Positions 8,531-15,839 of a stretch of 64,000 bases of DNA are shown here, piece by piece. How positions within the stretch are numbered: position 1 is the stretch's first letter; every line of letters starts with the position of its first letter. The notes below the pieces were generated by a model. The model did no database searches. It was not told the DNA's origin and saw only the letters and a list, made by a program, of their open reading frames with translations. A program made the translations under genes and the position numbers. This stretch comes from Bradyrhizobium aeschynomenes (GTDB lineage Bacteria > Pseudomonadota > Alphaproteobacteria > Rhizobiales > Xanthobacteraceae), in NCBI RefSeq assembly GCF_013178945.1, contig NZ_JABFDM010000007.1, forward strand, positions 186,001 through 250,000. The letters are read 5' to 3'.

Positions 8531-8917
8531 TCAATAGCGATCGTAGTACCAGTGGTGATGGTGATGATGATGGTGGTGATGGTAGTACCGGCGCGGCACC
8601 ACATAGACCCGGGGGCCATAGCCGTAGCCATAGCCAGGGCCGTAGCCATAGCCGCGCCAGTAGCCATGGTGATGGTGGTGATGATGATGGTGGTGATGAT
8701 ACCACTGCGCCAGCTGCACCTTCGGCTCGGCCTCGGGCGGCGCCTGCTCGTCGAGCGCCTGCAGTACCGCGGCCGCATTCGGGATCGGCTCGAGCAGGTC
8801 GGCGTAGGAATTGGCCTTCAGCACATCGGTGGGGGCGGGGGCCGCCGATGCCTGTGCCGTGCCGAGCGCGCCGACAGCGGCAACCGCGCTCAACAAACCT
8901 GCGATCTTCTTATCCAT
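8531..8917 (-). CDS. Exported polyhistidine/tyrosine-glycine-rich protein
   Basis: 128 residues from MDKKIAGLLSAVAAVGAL, with AGGAG 8-12 bp upstream. Residues 1-26 are a clear Sec signal peptide (cut near AQASA-AP). The mature part has a short acidic, helical region and then a C-terminal tail with two uninterrupted histidine runs, 11 and 10 residues long, separated by a GYGYGPGYGYGYG segment and ending WYYDRY. A mature protein of this kind is very likely to bind Ni, Zn, Cu or Fe in the periplasm or cell envelope. No family with a known function is recognised. The histidine codons alternate CAT and CAC, which keeps the DNA from being a pure repeat. Confidence 0.85.
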   Translation of the reverse strand: MDKKIAGLLSAVAAVGALGTAQASAAPAPTDVLKANSYADLLEPIPNAAAVLQALDEQAPPEAEPKVQLAQWYHHHHHHHHHHHGYWRGYGYGPGYGYGYGPRVYVVPRRYYHHHHHHHHHHWYYDRY

Positions 8918-9014
8918 GAATTCATCTCCTGATGCGCATCGCCCGGATGCCAAAACGTCGCACCCCGAATGTTCGTTCCTCGATTCGCCTGATGAGGCCG
9001 CAACGCGTCCAAAA

Positions 9015-10190
9015 TCAGGCTGTCGATTTGTTCAGGAACGTGAACAGGAGCTCATTGACTTTGTCATGTTGCTCTTGCTGCACCCAATGTCCGGCACGAT
9101 CGATCAGCTCGCACAGGATCATGTTGGTGCACACTCGGGACTGCATCGCTTCAAGCACGCCGGGCCGTTGGTAGATGCCCCAGTCTTGCAGGCCGGAGAT
9201 GAATGCGGACGGAACGTCGATGGTGCGATCCGACCATGTCTGCAATTCTGCGTCGAACAGGCCTGATGTGCCGCAGCGATACCATTGCAGGCCGCCTTGG
9301 AAGCCGGTTCGTTCATATTCCGCGGCGTAAACCGCGAGCTCATGATCCGGCAGCCAGCGATTGGCCGCGATCGTCGCAGAGTCAGGCATCTCCTCGGCGA
9401 CGGTCGCGGCCATCGTCTTATCCAGGTCCATCACGTAGTAGGTCGGCAGCTTCGACAGCTCGCTCGCTGTCCATGCCTGCAACGGCGCAGGCTTGTTGTC
9501 CGGCCAATCCGCACTCTTGTGATGATAGTAGGCGCGCAGGAAATCATGCAGGCCCTGCGGTGCGCGATGCATGTCGGCGTTGGCCTCTCGCGTCGAGTAG
9601 TACCATTGATAGTGCTTGCGCGGCCGCGGCAGCGCGGCCAGTTCGCCATGCACGAGATCCTCGGGTGGAGCGAGAGGATGGTCGGCGATGTCGAACGGTG
9701 CCGCCGGTGGACCCGGGAACGGCGCGCTCATCATCACGACCGATCGAAACACGTCGGGGCGGATCAGGGCGCACCATGCTGCGACCGGGCTGCCGAAATC
9801 ATGTCCGACGACCGCCGCGACGTGACGATGGCCGAACGCATACACGACGCCGAGCGCATCGCGCACCAGATTGACGAAGCGGAACGGCGCGAGGTCGCCG
9901 TCATAGTCGGCACTCCAGCCGGTGGTCCGGCCATAGCCGCGCTGGTCCGGCGCCAGCACGTGATAACCCGCCGCCGCCAGCGCCGGCATCACCTTGCGCC
10001 AGCTAAAGGCGAGCTCGGGAAAGCCGTGCAGCAGCAGCACGCAGGGCCGGCCCGGCGTTTCGAACCCGGCTTCGAGCACATGCATGCGCAAGCCGTTGAT
10101 GCCGTCGACGTAGCGGGAGCGGATGGAGGGGGGAAGGGGCAACGGGGGAAGAGCTTGAAGTGGGGAGGAGGAGGTCATCGCGGCTCTCAT
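9015..10190 (-). CDS. Alpha/beta hydrolase, epoxide hydrolase-like
   Basis: 391 residues of the alpha/beta-hydrolase fold. The oxyanion motif is LLLHGFPELAFSW (about residue 52). The nucleophile elbow GHDFGS (about 127) has Asp rather than Ser, as in epoxide hydrolases and haloalkane dehalogenases. The C-terminal GHWVQQEQ supplies the catalytic histidine. Paired lid tyrosines are plausible in HYQWYYSTREA. A second in-frame ATG lies four codons in, and either could be the start; neither has a strong ribosome site because a repeat element abuts the 5' end. It sits beside the acyl-CoA synthetase gene but is separated from it by the repeat. Confidence 0.8.
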   Translation of the reverse strand: MRAAMTSSSPLQALPPLPLPPSIRSRYVDGINGLRMHVLEAGFETPGRPCVLLLHGFPELAFSWRKVMPALAAAGYHVLAPDQRGYGRTTGWSADYDGDLAPFRFVNLVRDALGVVYAFGHRHVAAVVGHDFGSPVAAWCALIRPDVFRSVVMMSAPFPGPPAAPFDIADHPLAPPEDLVHGELAALPRPRKHYQWYYSTREANADMHRAPQGLHDFLRAYYHHKSADWPDNKPAPLQAWTASELSKLPTYYVMDLDKTMAATVAEEMPDSATIAANRWLPDHELAVYAAEYERTGFQGGLQWYRCGTSGLFDAELQTWSDRTIDVPSAFISGLQDWGIYQRPGVLEAMQSRVCTNMILCELIDRAGHWVQQEQHDKVNELLFTFLNKSTA

Positions 10191-10194
10191 CAGT

Positions 10195-10315
10195 GTCGTC
10201 CCGGCGAAAGCCGGGACCCATAACCACAGGATGCCGTGGTGAGGCTTGCTGGCAACTCCAGTCTTCGCAAAACAAAAGACGGTGGCTATGGGTCCCGGCT
10301 CAAGGCCGGGACGAC
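10195..10315. repeat. Palindromic intergenic repeat, family A, copy 2
   Basis: Starts GTCGTCCCGGCGAAAGCCGG and ends GGCTCAAGGCCGGGACGAC. It fills the space between two leftward genes and begins only 4 bp from the start codon of the epoxide hydrolase-like gene, so it forms that gene's 5' untranslated region. Confidence 0.85.
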
Positions 10316-10344
10316 AGCTTGCTTGGAGCTATACCGCGCCTCTC

Positions 10345-11880
10345 TTACGCCGCGCCCTTCTTCGGCCAGTAGCGTTCGCGCAGATGGCGCTTGACCAGCT
10401 TGCCGGTCGGCGTGCGCGGCAGCTCCGGCTCGAAGTCGATCGAACGCGGGCATTTGATCGGCGAGAGATGCTGGCGGCAGAACAGCATCAGTTGCTCTTC
10501 TAGCGCCTTGCCGGCGCGGGCCATGTCGTGCGGCTGCACCACCGCCTTGACCTCCTCGCCCATCTCCTCGTTCGGCACGCCGAACACGGCGACGTCGGCG
10601 ACATCAGGATGGGTGATCAGCACGTCCTCGGTTTCCTGCGGGTAGATGTTCACGCCGCCGGAGATGATCATGTAGGACTTGCGGTCTGTGAGATAGAGGA
10701 AGCCGTCGGCATCGACATAGCCGACATCGCCGAGCGTCGACCAGCCTTTGTCGTTATAGGCGCGCTTCGTCTTCTCCGGATCGTTGTGATAGGAGAACAC
10801 CGGCGCATCGGCGAAATAGACCGTGCCGATCTCGCCGGTCGGCATCTCCTGGTCGTCCTCGCCGAGGATCTTGATCTTGCCGACTACCGCGCGGCCGACG
10901 CTGCCGCGATGCTCCAGCCATTGCTTCGAGGTGCAGACGGTGACGCCGTTGCCTTCCGATCCGGCGTAGTACTCGATCAGGATCGGTCCCCACCACTCGA
11001 TCATCCTGGCCTTGACGTCGACCGGGCAGGGCGCCGCGGCATGGATCGCGCCCTTCAAGGTCGAGACGTCGTATCGCTTGCGGACGTCCTCCGGCAGCTT
11101 CAGCATGCGCACGAACATCGTCGGCACCAGCTGCGACTGCGTGACCTTGTACTTCTCGACCAGCCGGAGGAAATCCTCGGCGTCGAAGTGTTCCATGATG
11201 ATCGAGGTCCCGCCGAGCACGATCGCCATCATGTTGAAGCGCAACGGAGCCGCATGATAGAGCGGCGCCGGCGACAGATAGATGCTCTCCGCATTCATGC
11301 CACACATGTCGGCGCAGAGCACGCGCAGGAACTGGTTGGGCTGATCGATCGGATTGCCTTCGAAATCCTTCTTGATGCCCTTCGGCCGCCCGGTGGTGCC
11401 GGACGAATACAGCATGTCATAGCCGGCGACCTGGTCGGCGATCGGCGTCTTGGGCTGCGCGCCGGCCTCCTTGTCCCAGGAGCGGAAGCCGGGCTCGGGC
11501 TCGTCGACCATGAAAAACAGCGGGCCCTCCGCCGTCACGAGATCGCGCACCTGCTCGGCGCATTTCGGCGAGGTGATGAAGACCTTGGCGCCGCAATCCT
11601 TGATGATGTAGGCGATCTCGTCCTTGGTGAGATAGCGGCTGATCGCAGTGTAGTAGAGGCCCGAGCGCTGCGCGGCCCAGGCGATCTCCATGAAGGCGAG
11701 CCGGTTCTCCATCAGGAAGGCGACGTGGTCGCCCGCCTTGAGGCCGAGCGCACGAAACAGCTGGGCGCCCTGGTTGGAAAGCTCGTCGAGCTCGCGATAG
11801 GTGATGGCCTTGCCGGTCCCCGCCATCTGATAGGCGATCTTGTCGGGATGGCTTTGGGCATAGATGGACGGGTGGGTCAT
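10345..11880 (-). CDS. Acyl-CoA synthetase (AMP-forming, fatty-acyl-CoA ligase family)
   Basis: 511 residues from MTHPSIYAQSHPDKIAYQMA. An in-frame extension upstream to 11991 is translated repeat sequence and should be ignored. The adenylation P-loop is SSGTTGRPKGIKKD (about residue 166). The later core motifs GWSTLGDVGYVDADG and LTDRKSYMIISGGVNIYP (about residues 395-425) and the C-terminal lysine motif RTPTGKLVKR are all present. It converts a carboxylic acid, ATP and CoA to acyl-CoA, AMP and pyrophosphate. It precedes the regulated catabolic module that starts at the thiolase gene and may supply acyl-CoA to it. The chain type is unknown. Confidence 0.88.
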   Translation of the reverse strand: MTHPSIYAQSHPDKIAYQMAGTGKAITYRELDELSNQGAQLFRALGLKAGDHVAFLMENRLAFMEIAWAAQRSGLYYTAISRYLTKDEIAYIIKDCGAKVFITSPKCAEQVRDLVTAEGPLFFMVDEPEPGFRSWDKEAGAQPKTPIADQVAGYDMLYSSGTTGRPKGIKKDFEGNPIDQPNQFLRVLCADMCGMNAESIYLSPAPLYHAAPLRFNMMAIVLGGTSIIMEHFDAEDFLRLVEKYKVTQSQLVPTMFVRMLKLPEDVRKRYDVSTLKGAIHAAAPCPVDVKARMIEWWGPILIEYYAGSEGNGVTVCTSKQWLEHRGSVGRAVVGKIKILGEDDQEMPTGEIGTVYFADAPVFSYHNDPEKTKRAYNDKGWSTLGDVGYVDADGFLYLTDRKSYMIISGGVNIYPQETEDVLITHPDVADVAVFGVPNEEMGEEVKAVVQPHDMARAGKALEEQLMLFCRQHLSPIKCPRSIDFEPELPRTPTGKLVKRHLRERYWPKKGAA

Positions 11881-11911
11881 GATGGGCTCACCGCTGATCA
11901 AGGAAAAAGCT

Positions 11912-12033
11912 GTCGTCCCGGCCTCGAGCCGGGACCCATTACCACAGGGGCCTGTGGTGAGAGCGAGCTGAGGCTCCAGCTCGCGTATCATTGGATTCGG
12001 TGGCTATGGGTCCCGGCTCAAGGCCGGGACGAC
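11912..12033. repeat. Palindromic intergenic repeat, family A, copy 3
   Basis: Starts GTCGTCCCGGCCTCGAGCCG and ends GGCTCAAGGCCGGGACGAC. It lies between the acyl-CoA synthetase and thiolase genes, both leftward, and supplies a false N-terminal extension to the former when read in frame. Confidence 0.85.
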
Positions 12034-12052
12034 ACCGGTGGTGCGGTGAGAT

Positions 12053-13225
12053 CTAGAGTCTCTCGACGATCGTGACATTGGCCATGCCGCCGCCTTCGCA
12101 CATGGTCTGCAGGCCGTACCGCTTGTTGCGCTGCTTCAGTGCATGCAGCAGCGTGGTCATCAGCTTGGTGCCGGAGCCGCCGAGCGGATGGCCGAGCGCG
12201 ATGGCACCGCCATTGACATTGAGGCGGCTAGGGTCTGCACCGGTGGTCTTCAGCCACGCGGTCGGCACCGAGGCGAAGGCCTCGTTGACCTCGTAGAGGT
12301 CGATGTCGTCGATCGACATCCCCGCCTTCTGCAGCGCGCGCTGGGTCGCCGGCAGCGGCGCTTCCAGCATGATGACGGGATCGCCGCCCATCATGGTCAT
12401 GTGATGCACGCGCGCCAGCGGCTTGACGCCGAGCGACTTCAGGCCGCGCTCATTGACGACCATCACGCCGGAGGCGCCGTCGCAGATCTGGCTGGCGGAC
12501 GCCGCCGTCAGCTTGCCGTTCTCGGCGATCAGCTTGACGCCCTTGATGCCGTCGAGGCTGACGTCGAAACGGATGCCCTCGTCGATATGGTGGGTGTCAG
12601 TGGAGCCGTCCGCGCGGGTGATCTGAAGCGGGATGATCTCATCCTTGAAGTGCCCTCCTTGCGTCGCCGCGATCGCGCGCTGATGGCTGTTGTAGGCGTA
12701 TTCGTCGAGATCATCCTTGGAGAGCCCGTACTTCTCCGCCATCATCTCCGCGCCGGTGAATTGGCTGAACTGGATGTTCGGATAGCGGCTCTCCATGCTT
12801 GGGCTCTTGTAATGCCCGAAGCCGTTCTTGGCCGGCAAGGTCGAGGACAGGCCCATCGGCACGCGGGTCATCGACTCCACGCCGGCGGCGATCACCACGT
12901 CCATTGTGCCCGACATCACGGCCTGGGCGGCGAAATGCAGCGCCTGCTGCGACGAGCCGCATTGGCGGTCGATCGAGGTGCCCGGCACGCTCTCCGGCAG
13001 TTTCGAGGCCAGCACCGCGTTGCGCGCGATGTTGGTGGACTGCTCGCCGGTCTGCATGACGCAGCCCATGATCACGTCCTCGACCTGATCCGGCGCGGCG
13101 CCGGAGCGCTCGACCAGCGCGTCCAGCACCTTTGCCGCCAGATCGGCCGGATGCCAGCCGGACAGACGCCCGCCCTTGCGACCGCCGGCCGTGCGCGCAG
13201 CCGCCACGATGTAGGCTTCCGCCAT
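12053..13225 (-). CDS. Acetyl-CoA C-acyltransferase (thiolase)
   Basis: 390 residues, the standard thiolase length. The acyl-accepting Cys89 is in SIDRQCGSSQQA, His346 in GHPLGGSG, and the second active-site Cys376 in MCEGGGMANV. It cleaves 3-ketoacyl-CoA with CoA to acetyl-CoA and a shortened acyl-CoA, or runs in reverse. Its promoter region faces the TetR gene, with a 20-bp palindrome between them, and the rightward genes encode a 3-hydroxyacyl-CoA dehydrogenase-type SDR and a crotonase. It is therefore the natural last step of that beta-oxidation module. The substrate could be aromatic (for example a 3-keto-3-arylpropionyl-CoA) or aliphatic. Confidence 0.93.
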   Translation of the reverse strand: MAEAYIVAAARTAGGRKGGRLSGWHPADLAAKVLDALVERSGAAPDQVEDVIMGCVMQTGEQSTNIARNAVLASKLPESVPGTSIDRQCGSSQQALHFAAQAVMSGTMDVVIAAGVESMTRVPMGLSSTLPAKNGFGHYKSPSMESRYPNIQFSQFTGAEMMAEKYGLSKDDLDEYAYNSHQRAIAATQGGHFKDEIIPLQITRADGSTDTHHIDEGIRFDVSLDGIKGVKLIAENGKLTAASASQICDGASGVMVVNERGLKSLGVKPLARVHHMTMMGGDPVIMLEAPLPATQRALQKAGMSIDDIDLYEVNEAFASVPTAWLKTTGADPSRLNVNGGAIALGHPLGGSGTKLMTTLLHALKQRNKRYGLQTMCEGGGMANVTIVERL

Positions 13226-13287
13226 GAGGTTCCCTCCCTAGACTTGGTTCGTTGATTGGGAGGGATTTAAATGCGCGATTGAGCTTT

Positions 13288-13307
13288 AGTCAATCGATCA
13301 ATTAACT
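13288..13307. promoter_or_regulatory. 20-bp imperfect palindrome, probable TetR operator
   Basis: AGTCAATCGATCAATTAACT matches its own reverse complement at 16 of 20 positions. It is placed 63 bp upstream of the thiolase start and 57 bp upstream of the TetR start, in the 138-bp divergent intergenic region. Such a site commonly lets a TetR repressor control itself and the divergent gene. Binding is inferred. Confidence 0.65.
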
Positions 13308-13363
13308 CTTGAGATCGACTTCAGCTTCGGCTTATCTGGCCGCAATAACCGATAGGAAACGCT

Positions 13364-14023
13364 TTGGGACCTCAGTTGCAGAACAGCGCGCCGGAGAAGC
13401 TTGCCGTGGGGCGGAATGCCACCGCGGAAAAGCTGCTGGATGCCGCAAGCGAGCTGATGATCCAGCGGTCCTCGATCGAGATTTCGCTCAGCGACATCGC
13501 CCAGAAGTCCGGCTCGAACGCCGCGCTGGTGAAATACCATTTCGGCAACAAGGACGGCCTGCTGCTGGCGCTGCTCGCGCGCGACGCGGCGACCGAGGTC
13601 GCCAATCTCGAATTCCTGCTGGCGCAGCCGATCTCGCCGATCGCGAAGCTGAAGCTGCACATCAGCGGCATCATCCGCGCCTATCACCGGTTTCCCTATA
13701 TGAACCGGCTGATCCACTATCTCCTGCACGAGAGCAGCGCCGAGGCTGCCGACGAGGTGTCGAAGTTCTTCGTCGCGCCGCTGTTGGAATTCCATCGCCG
13801 GTTGATCGAGGAGGGCATCGCCAAGGGCGAGTTTCGCGCCGTCGATCCGGTGCTGTTCTACACCAGCCTGATCGGCGCCTGCGATCACCTGTTCTTCGGC
13901 CGCCACGCGATGTCGCGCGCGATCGGCGTCGGCCCGGTCACCGATGATGTCTGCCGCCAGTACATCGCCCACATGGAGGCGCTGATCTGCGGCGGAATAT
14001 TGAAGAGGGCGAACGGCGAGTAG
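13364..14023 (+). CDS. TetR/AcrR family transcriptional regulator
   Basis: 219 residues read from a TTG start at 13364 with AGGA 8 bp before it. Residues 18-65 are the TetR N-terminal DNA-binding domain: helix NATAEKLLDAASELM, the helix-turn-helix around LSDIAQKSGSNAALVKYHFG, then NKDGLLLALLARD. The rest is an all-helical ligand domain with no recognised signature. It sits between the divergent thiolase gene and the SDR-crotonase-ligase genes, so a CoA thioester or free acid of that pathway is a likely ligand (inference). Confidence 0.9.
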   Translation: MGPQLQNSAPEKLAVGRNATAEKLLDAASELMIQRSSIEISLSDIAQKSGSNAALVKYHFGNKDGLLLALLARDAATEVANLEFLLAQPISPIAKLKLHISGIIRAYHRFPYMNRLIHYLLHESSAEAADEVSKFFVAPLLEFHRRLIEEGIAKGEFRAVDPVLFYTSLIGACDHLFFGRHAMSRAIGVGPVTDDVCRQYIAHMEALICGGILKRANGE

Positions 14024-14080
14024 GTGTTCGCCGCTTGCTCCTTGCCGCCAACAAGAAACATCCACGGAGGAAACTTAACC

Positions 14081-14839
14081 ATGCAGTTGAACAACGTTGC
14101 CGTTCTCATCACCGGCGGTGGCTCGGGTCTCGGCGCCGCCACGGCGCGCGCCATGGCGGCCAAGGGCGCCAAGATCGCGGTGCTCGATCAGAGCCTGGAG
14201 AATGCCGAGAAGGTCGCGGCCGAGCTCAACGGCGTCGCCCTGCATGCCGACGTCACCAATGAGGACCAGGTCAAGGCCGGCATCGCCAAGGCCGAGGCCG
14301 CGCATGGTGTCGCCCGCGTGCTGGTGAACTGCGCCGGCATCGGCGGCTCGCAGCGCATCGTCGGCAAGGACGGCGTCTATCCGCTGGCGAAGTTCGCGCG
14401 CATCATCAACGTCAACCTGATCGGCACCTTCAACGTGCTGCGCCTGTTCGCCGAGCGCCTGGTCGCCGCCGAGCCCATCGGCGAGGAGCGCGGCGTCGCC
14501 ATCAACACCGCCAGCGTTGCGGCCTATGAAGGCCAGATCGGCCAGATCGCCTATTCGGCGTCGAAGGGCGGCGTCGTCGGCCTGACCCTGCCGGCCGCGC
14601 GCGATCTCGCCAGCCAGAAGATCCGCGTCAACACCATCGCGCCCGGCCTGTTCCTGACGCCGCTGCTGATGGGTCTGAACGAAGAGGCGCGCAAGAGCCT
14701 CGGCGCCCAGGTGCCGCATCCGGCCCGTCTCGGCGACGCCTCGGAATACGGCAACCTCGCCGTCCACATCGTCGAGAACCCGATGCTGAACGGCGAAACC
14801 ATCCGCCTCGACGGCGCCATCCGCATGGCCCCGCGCTAA
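14081..14839 (+). CDS. SDR family 3-hydroxyacyl-CoA dehydrogenase
   Basis: 252 residues from MQLNNVAVLI, with CGGAGG 10 bp upstream. The NAD site TGGGSGLG is at residues 11-18, NCAG at 83-86, and the catalytic Ser145-Tyr158-Lys162 set lies in INTASVAAYE and IAYSASKGG. It resembles type II 3-hydroxyacyl-CoA dehydrogenases (HSD17B10 group), including the LFLTPLL segment. The likely reaction is NAD-dependent oxidation of a 3-hydroxyacyl-CoA. A close paralogue is at 41603-42367, next to paralogous ligase and crotonase genes. It follows the TetR gene by 57 bp. Confidence 0.9.
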   Translation: MQLNNVAVLITGGGSGLGAATARAMAAKGAKIAVLDQSLENAEKVAAELNGVALHADVTNEDQVKAGIAKAEAAHGVARVLVNCAGIGGSQRIVGKDGVYPLAKFARIINVNLIGTFNVLRLFAERLVAAEPIGEERGVAINTASVAAYEGQIGQIAYSASKGGVVGLTLPAARDLASQKIRVNTIAPGLFLTPLLMGLNEEARKSLGAQVPHPARLGDASEYGNLAVHIVENPMLNGETIRLDGAIRMAPR

Positions 14840-14852
14840 CGCACATTCCGCT

Positions 14853-14972
14853 GTCGTCCCGGCCTTGAGCCGGGACCCATACTCCGCGGCGCCTGTGAGA
14901 AGCACTCTGGCAGACGCCGCGCTCTGACCAAACAAGCCGGTGGCTATGGATCCCGGCGTTCGCCGGGATGAC
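14853..14972. repeat. Palindromic intergenic repeat, family A, copy 4
   Basis: Starts GTCGTCCCGGCCTTGAGCCG and ends ATCCCGGCGTTCGCCGGGAT followed by GAC. It occupies nearly all of the 152-bp gap between the SDR and crotonase genes, so it lies inside a probable operon and may shape the mRNA. Confidence 0.85.
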
Positions 14973-14991
14973 GGCGAGGAGAGAGCGCGCC

Positions 14992-15798
14992 ATGTCCCAA
15001 CCGCTGCTGATCGAGCATGACAATGGTGTCGACCGGGTGACGCTCAATCGGCCCGAGAGCCTGAACGCGCTCGACCCGACGCTGATCGACGCGCTCAACG
15101 TCTATTTCGAAAGCCTGCAGCGCAATCGCACCACGCGCGTCGTCGTGCTCAAGGGCGCCGGCAAGAACTTCTGCGCCGGCCTCGATCTCAAGGCCGCGAT
15201 GCAGCGCCGCGGCGGCGTCAACGAGCCACCGAGCGTGACCGAATCTCTGGACTCGCAGCGCCGCATCGCCGACATCGTGATGCTGATGCGGCGCTGTCCG
15301 CAGCCGATCATCGCGCTGGTGCAAGGCGCGGCCGCCGGCGGCGGCTTCGCGCTGGCGCTCGCCGCCGACATTCGCATTGCCACGCGCTCGGCCCGCATGA
15401 ACTGCGCCTTCATCAAGCTCGGTCTGGGCGGCTGCGACATCGGCACCAGCTACTTTTTGCCGCGCCTCGTCGGCGTCTCCGTCGCCTCCGAACTGATTCT
15501 CACCGGCCGCTTCATCGGCGCCGAACGCGCGCTGATGGTCGGGCTGGTGTCGGAGATCGTCGAAGAAGATCAGCTCGATGACGCGGCTGCGCCGATCATC
15601 GAGGCCATGATGACCGCCTCGCCGGTCGGGCTCCGCCTGTCGAAGGAATGCCTCAACATGAGCGTCGATGCCTCGTCGATCGAGGCCGTCATCGCGATGG
15701 AAGATCGCAACCAGGTGCTGTGCAGCCGCTCGGAAGATTTCAAGGAAGGCATTGAAGCCTTTCTCCAGAAGCGCAAGCCGGTCTATACCAACCGCTAG
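14992..15798 (+). CDS. Enoyl-CoA hydratase/isomerase (crotonase) family protein
   Basis: 268 residues from MSQPLLIEHDNG; an upstream start at 14968 lies in the repeat, while GAGGAGAG sits before 14992. The oxyanion-hole segments are KNFCAGLDLKAAM (about 56-68) and GAAAGGGFALALAADIRIA (about 107-125). At the first catalytic Glu position of crotonase there is Phe (CAFIKLGLGG), but an Asp follows nearby in CDIGTSYFLPR; the second Glu position is kept (SELILTG). Many hydratases and isomerases of this GTSYFLPR type exist, so hydration of an enoyl-CoA is likely but not certain. It lies between the SDR and ligase genes. Confidence 0.88.
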   Translation: MSQPLLIEHDNGVDRVTLNRPESLNALDPTLIDALNVYFESLQRNRTTRVVVLKGAGKNFCAGLDLKAAMQRRGGVNEPPSVTESLDSQRRIADIVMLMRRCPQPIIALVQGAAAGGGFALALAADIRIATRSARMNCAFIKLGLGGCDIGTSYFLPRLVGVSVASELILTGRFIGAERALMVGLVSEIVEEDQLDDAAAPIIEAMMTASPVGLRLSKECLNMSVDASSIEAVIAMEDRNQVLCSRSEDFKEGIEAFLQKRKPVYTNR

Positions 15799-15839
15799 AT
15801 ATCAAGATCCGCAAAGGACGATATTTCGGGAGACGCAAA

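Noticed and set aside
8517..8705. Plus- and minus-strand Asp/Gly-rich and Ser/Pro-rich frames over the polyhistidine gene
   Set aside because: They are other-frame readings of the CAT/CAC repeats; only the minus-strand frame with signal peptide and ribosome site is credible.
11881..11991. N-terminal extension of the acyl-CoA synthetase
   Set aside because: The extra 37 codons lie mostly in a palindromic repeat and have no conserved residues; the family start fits the ATG at 11880.
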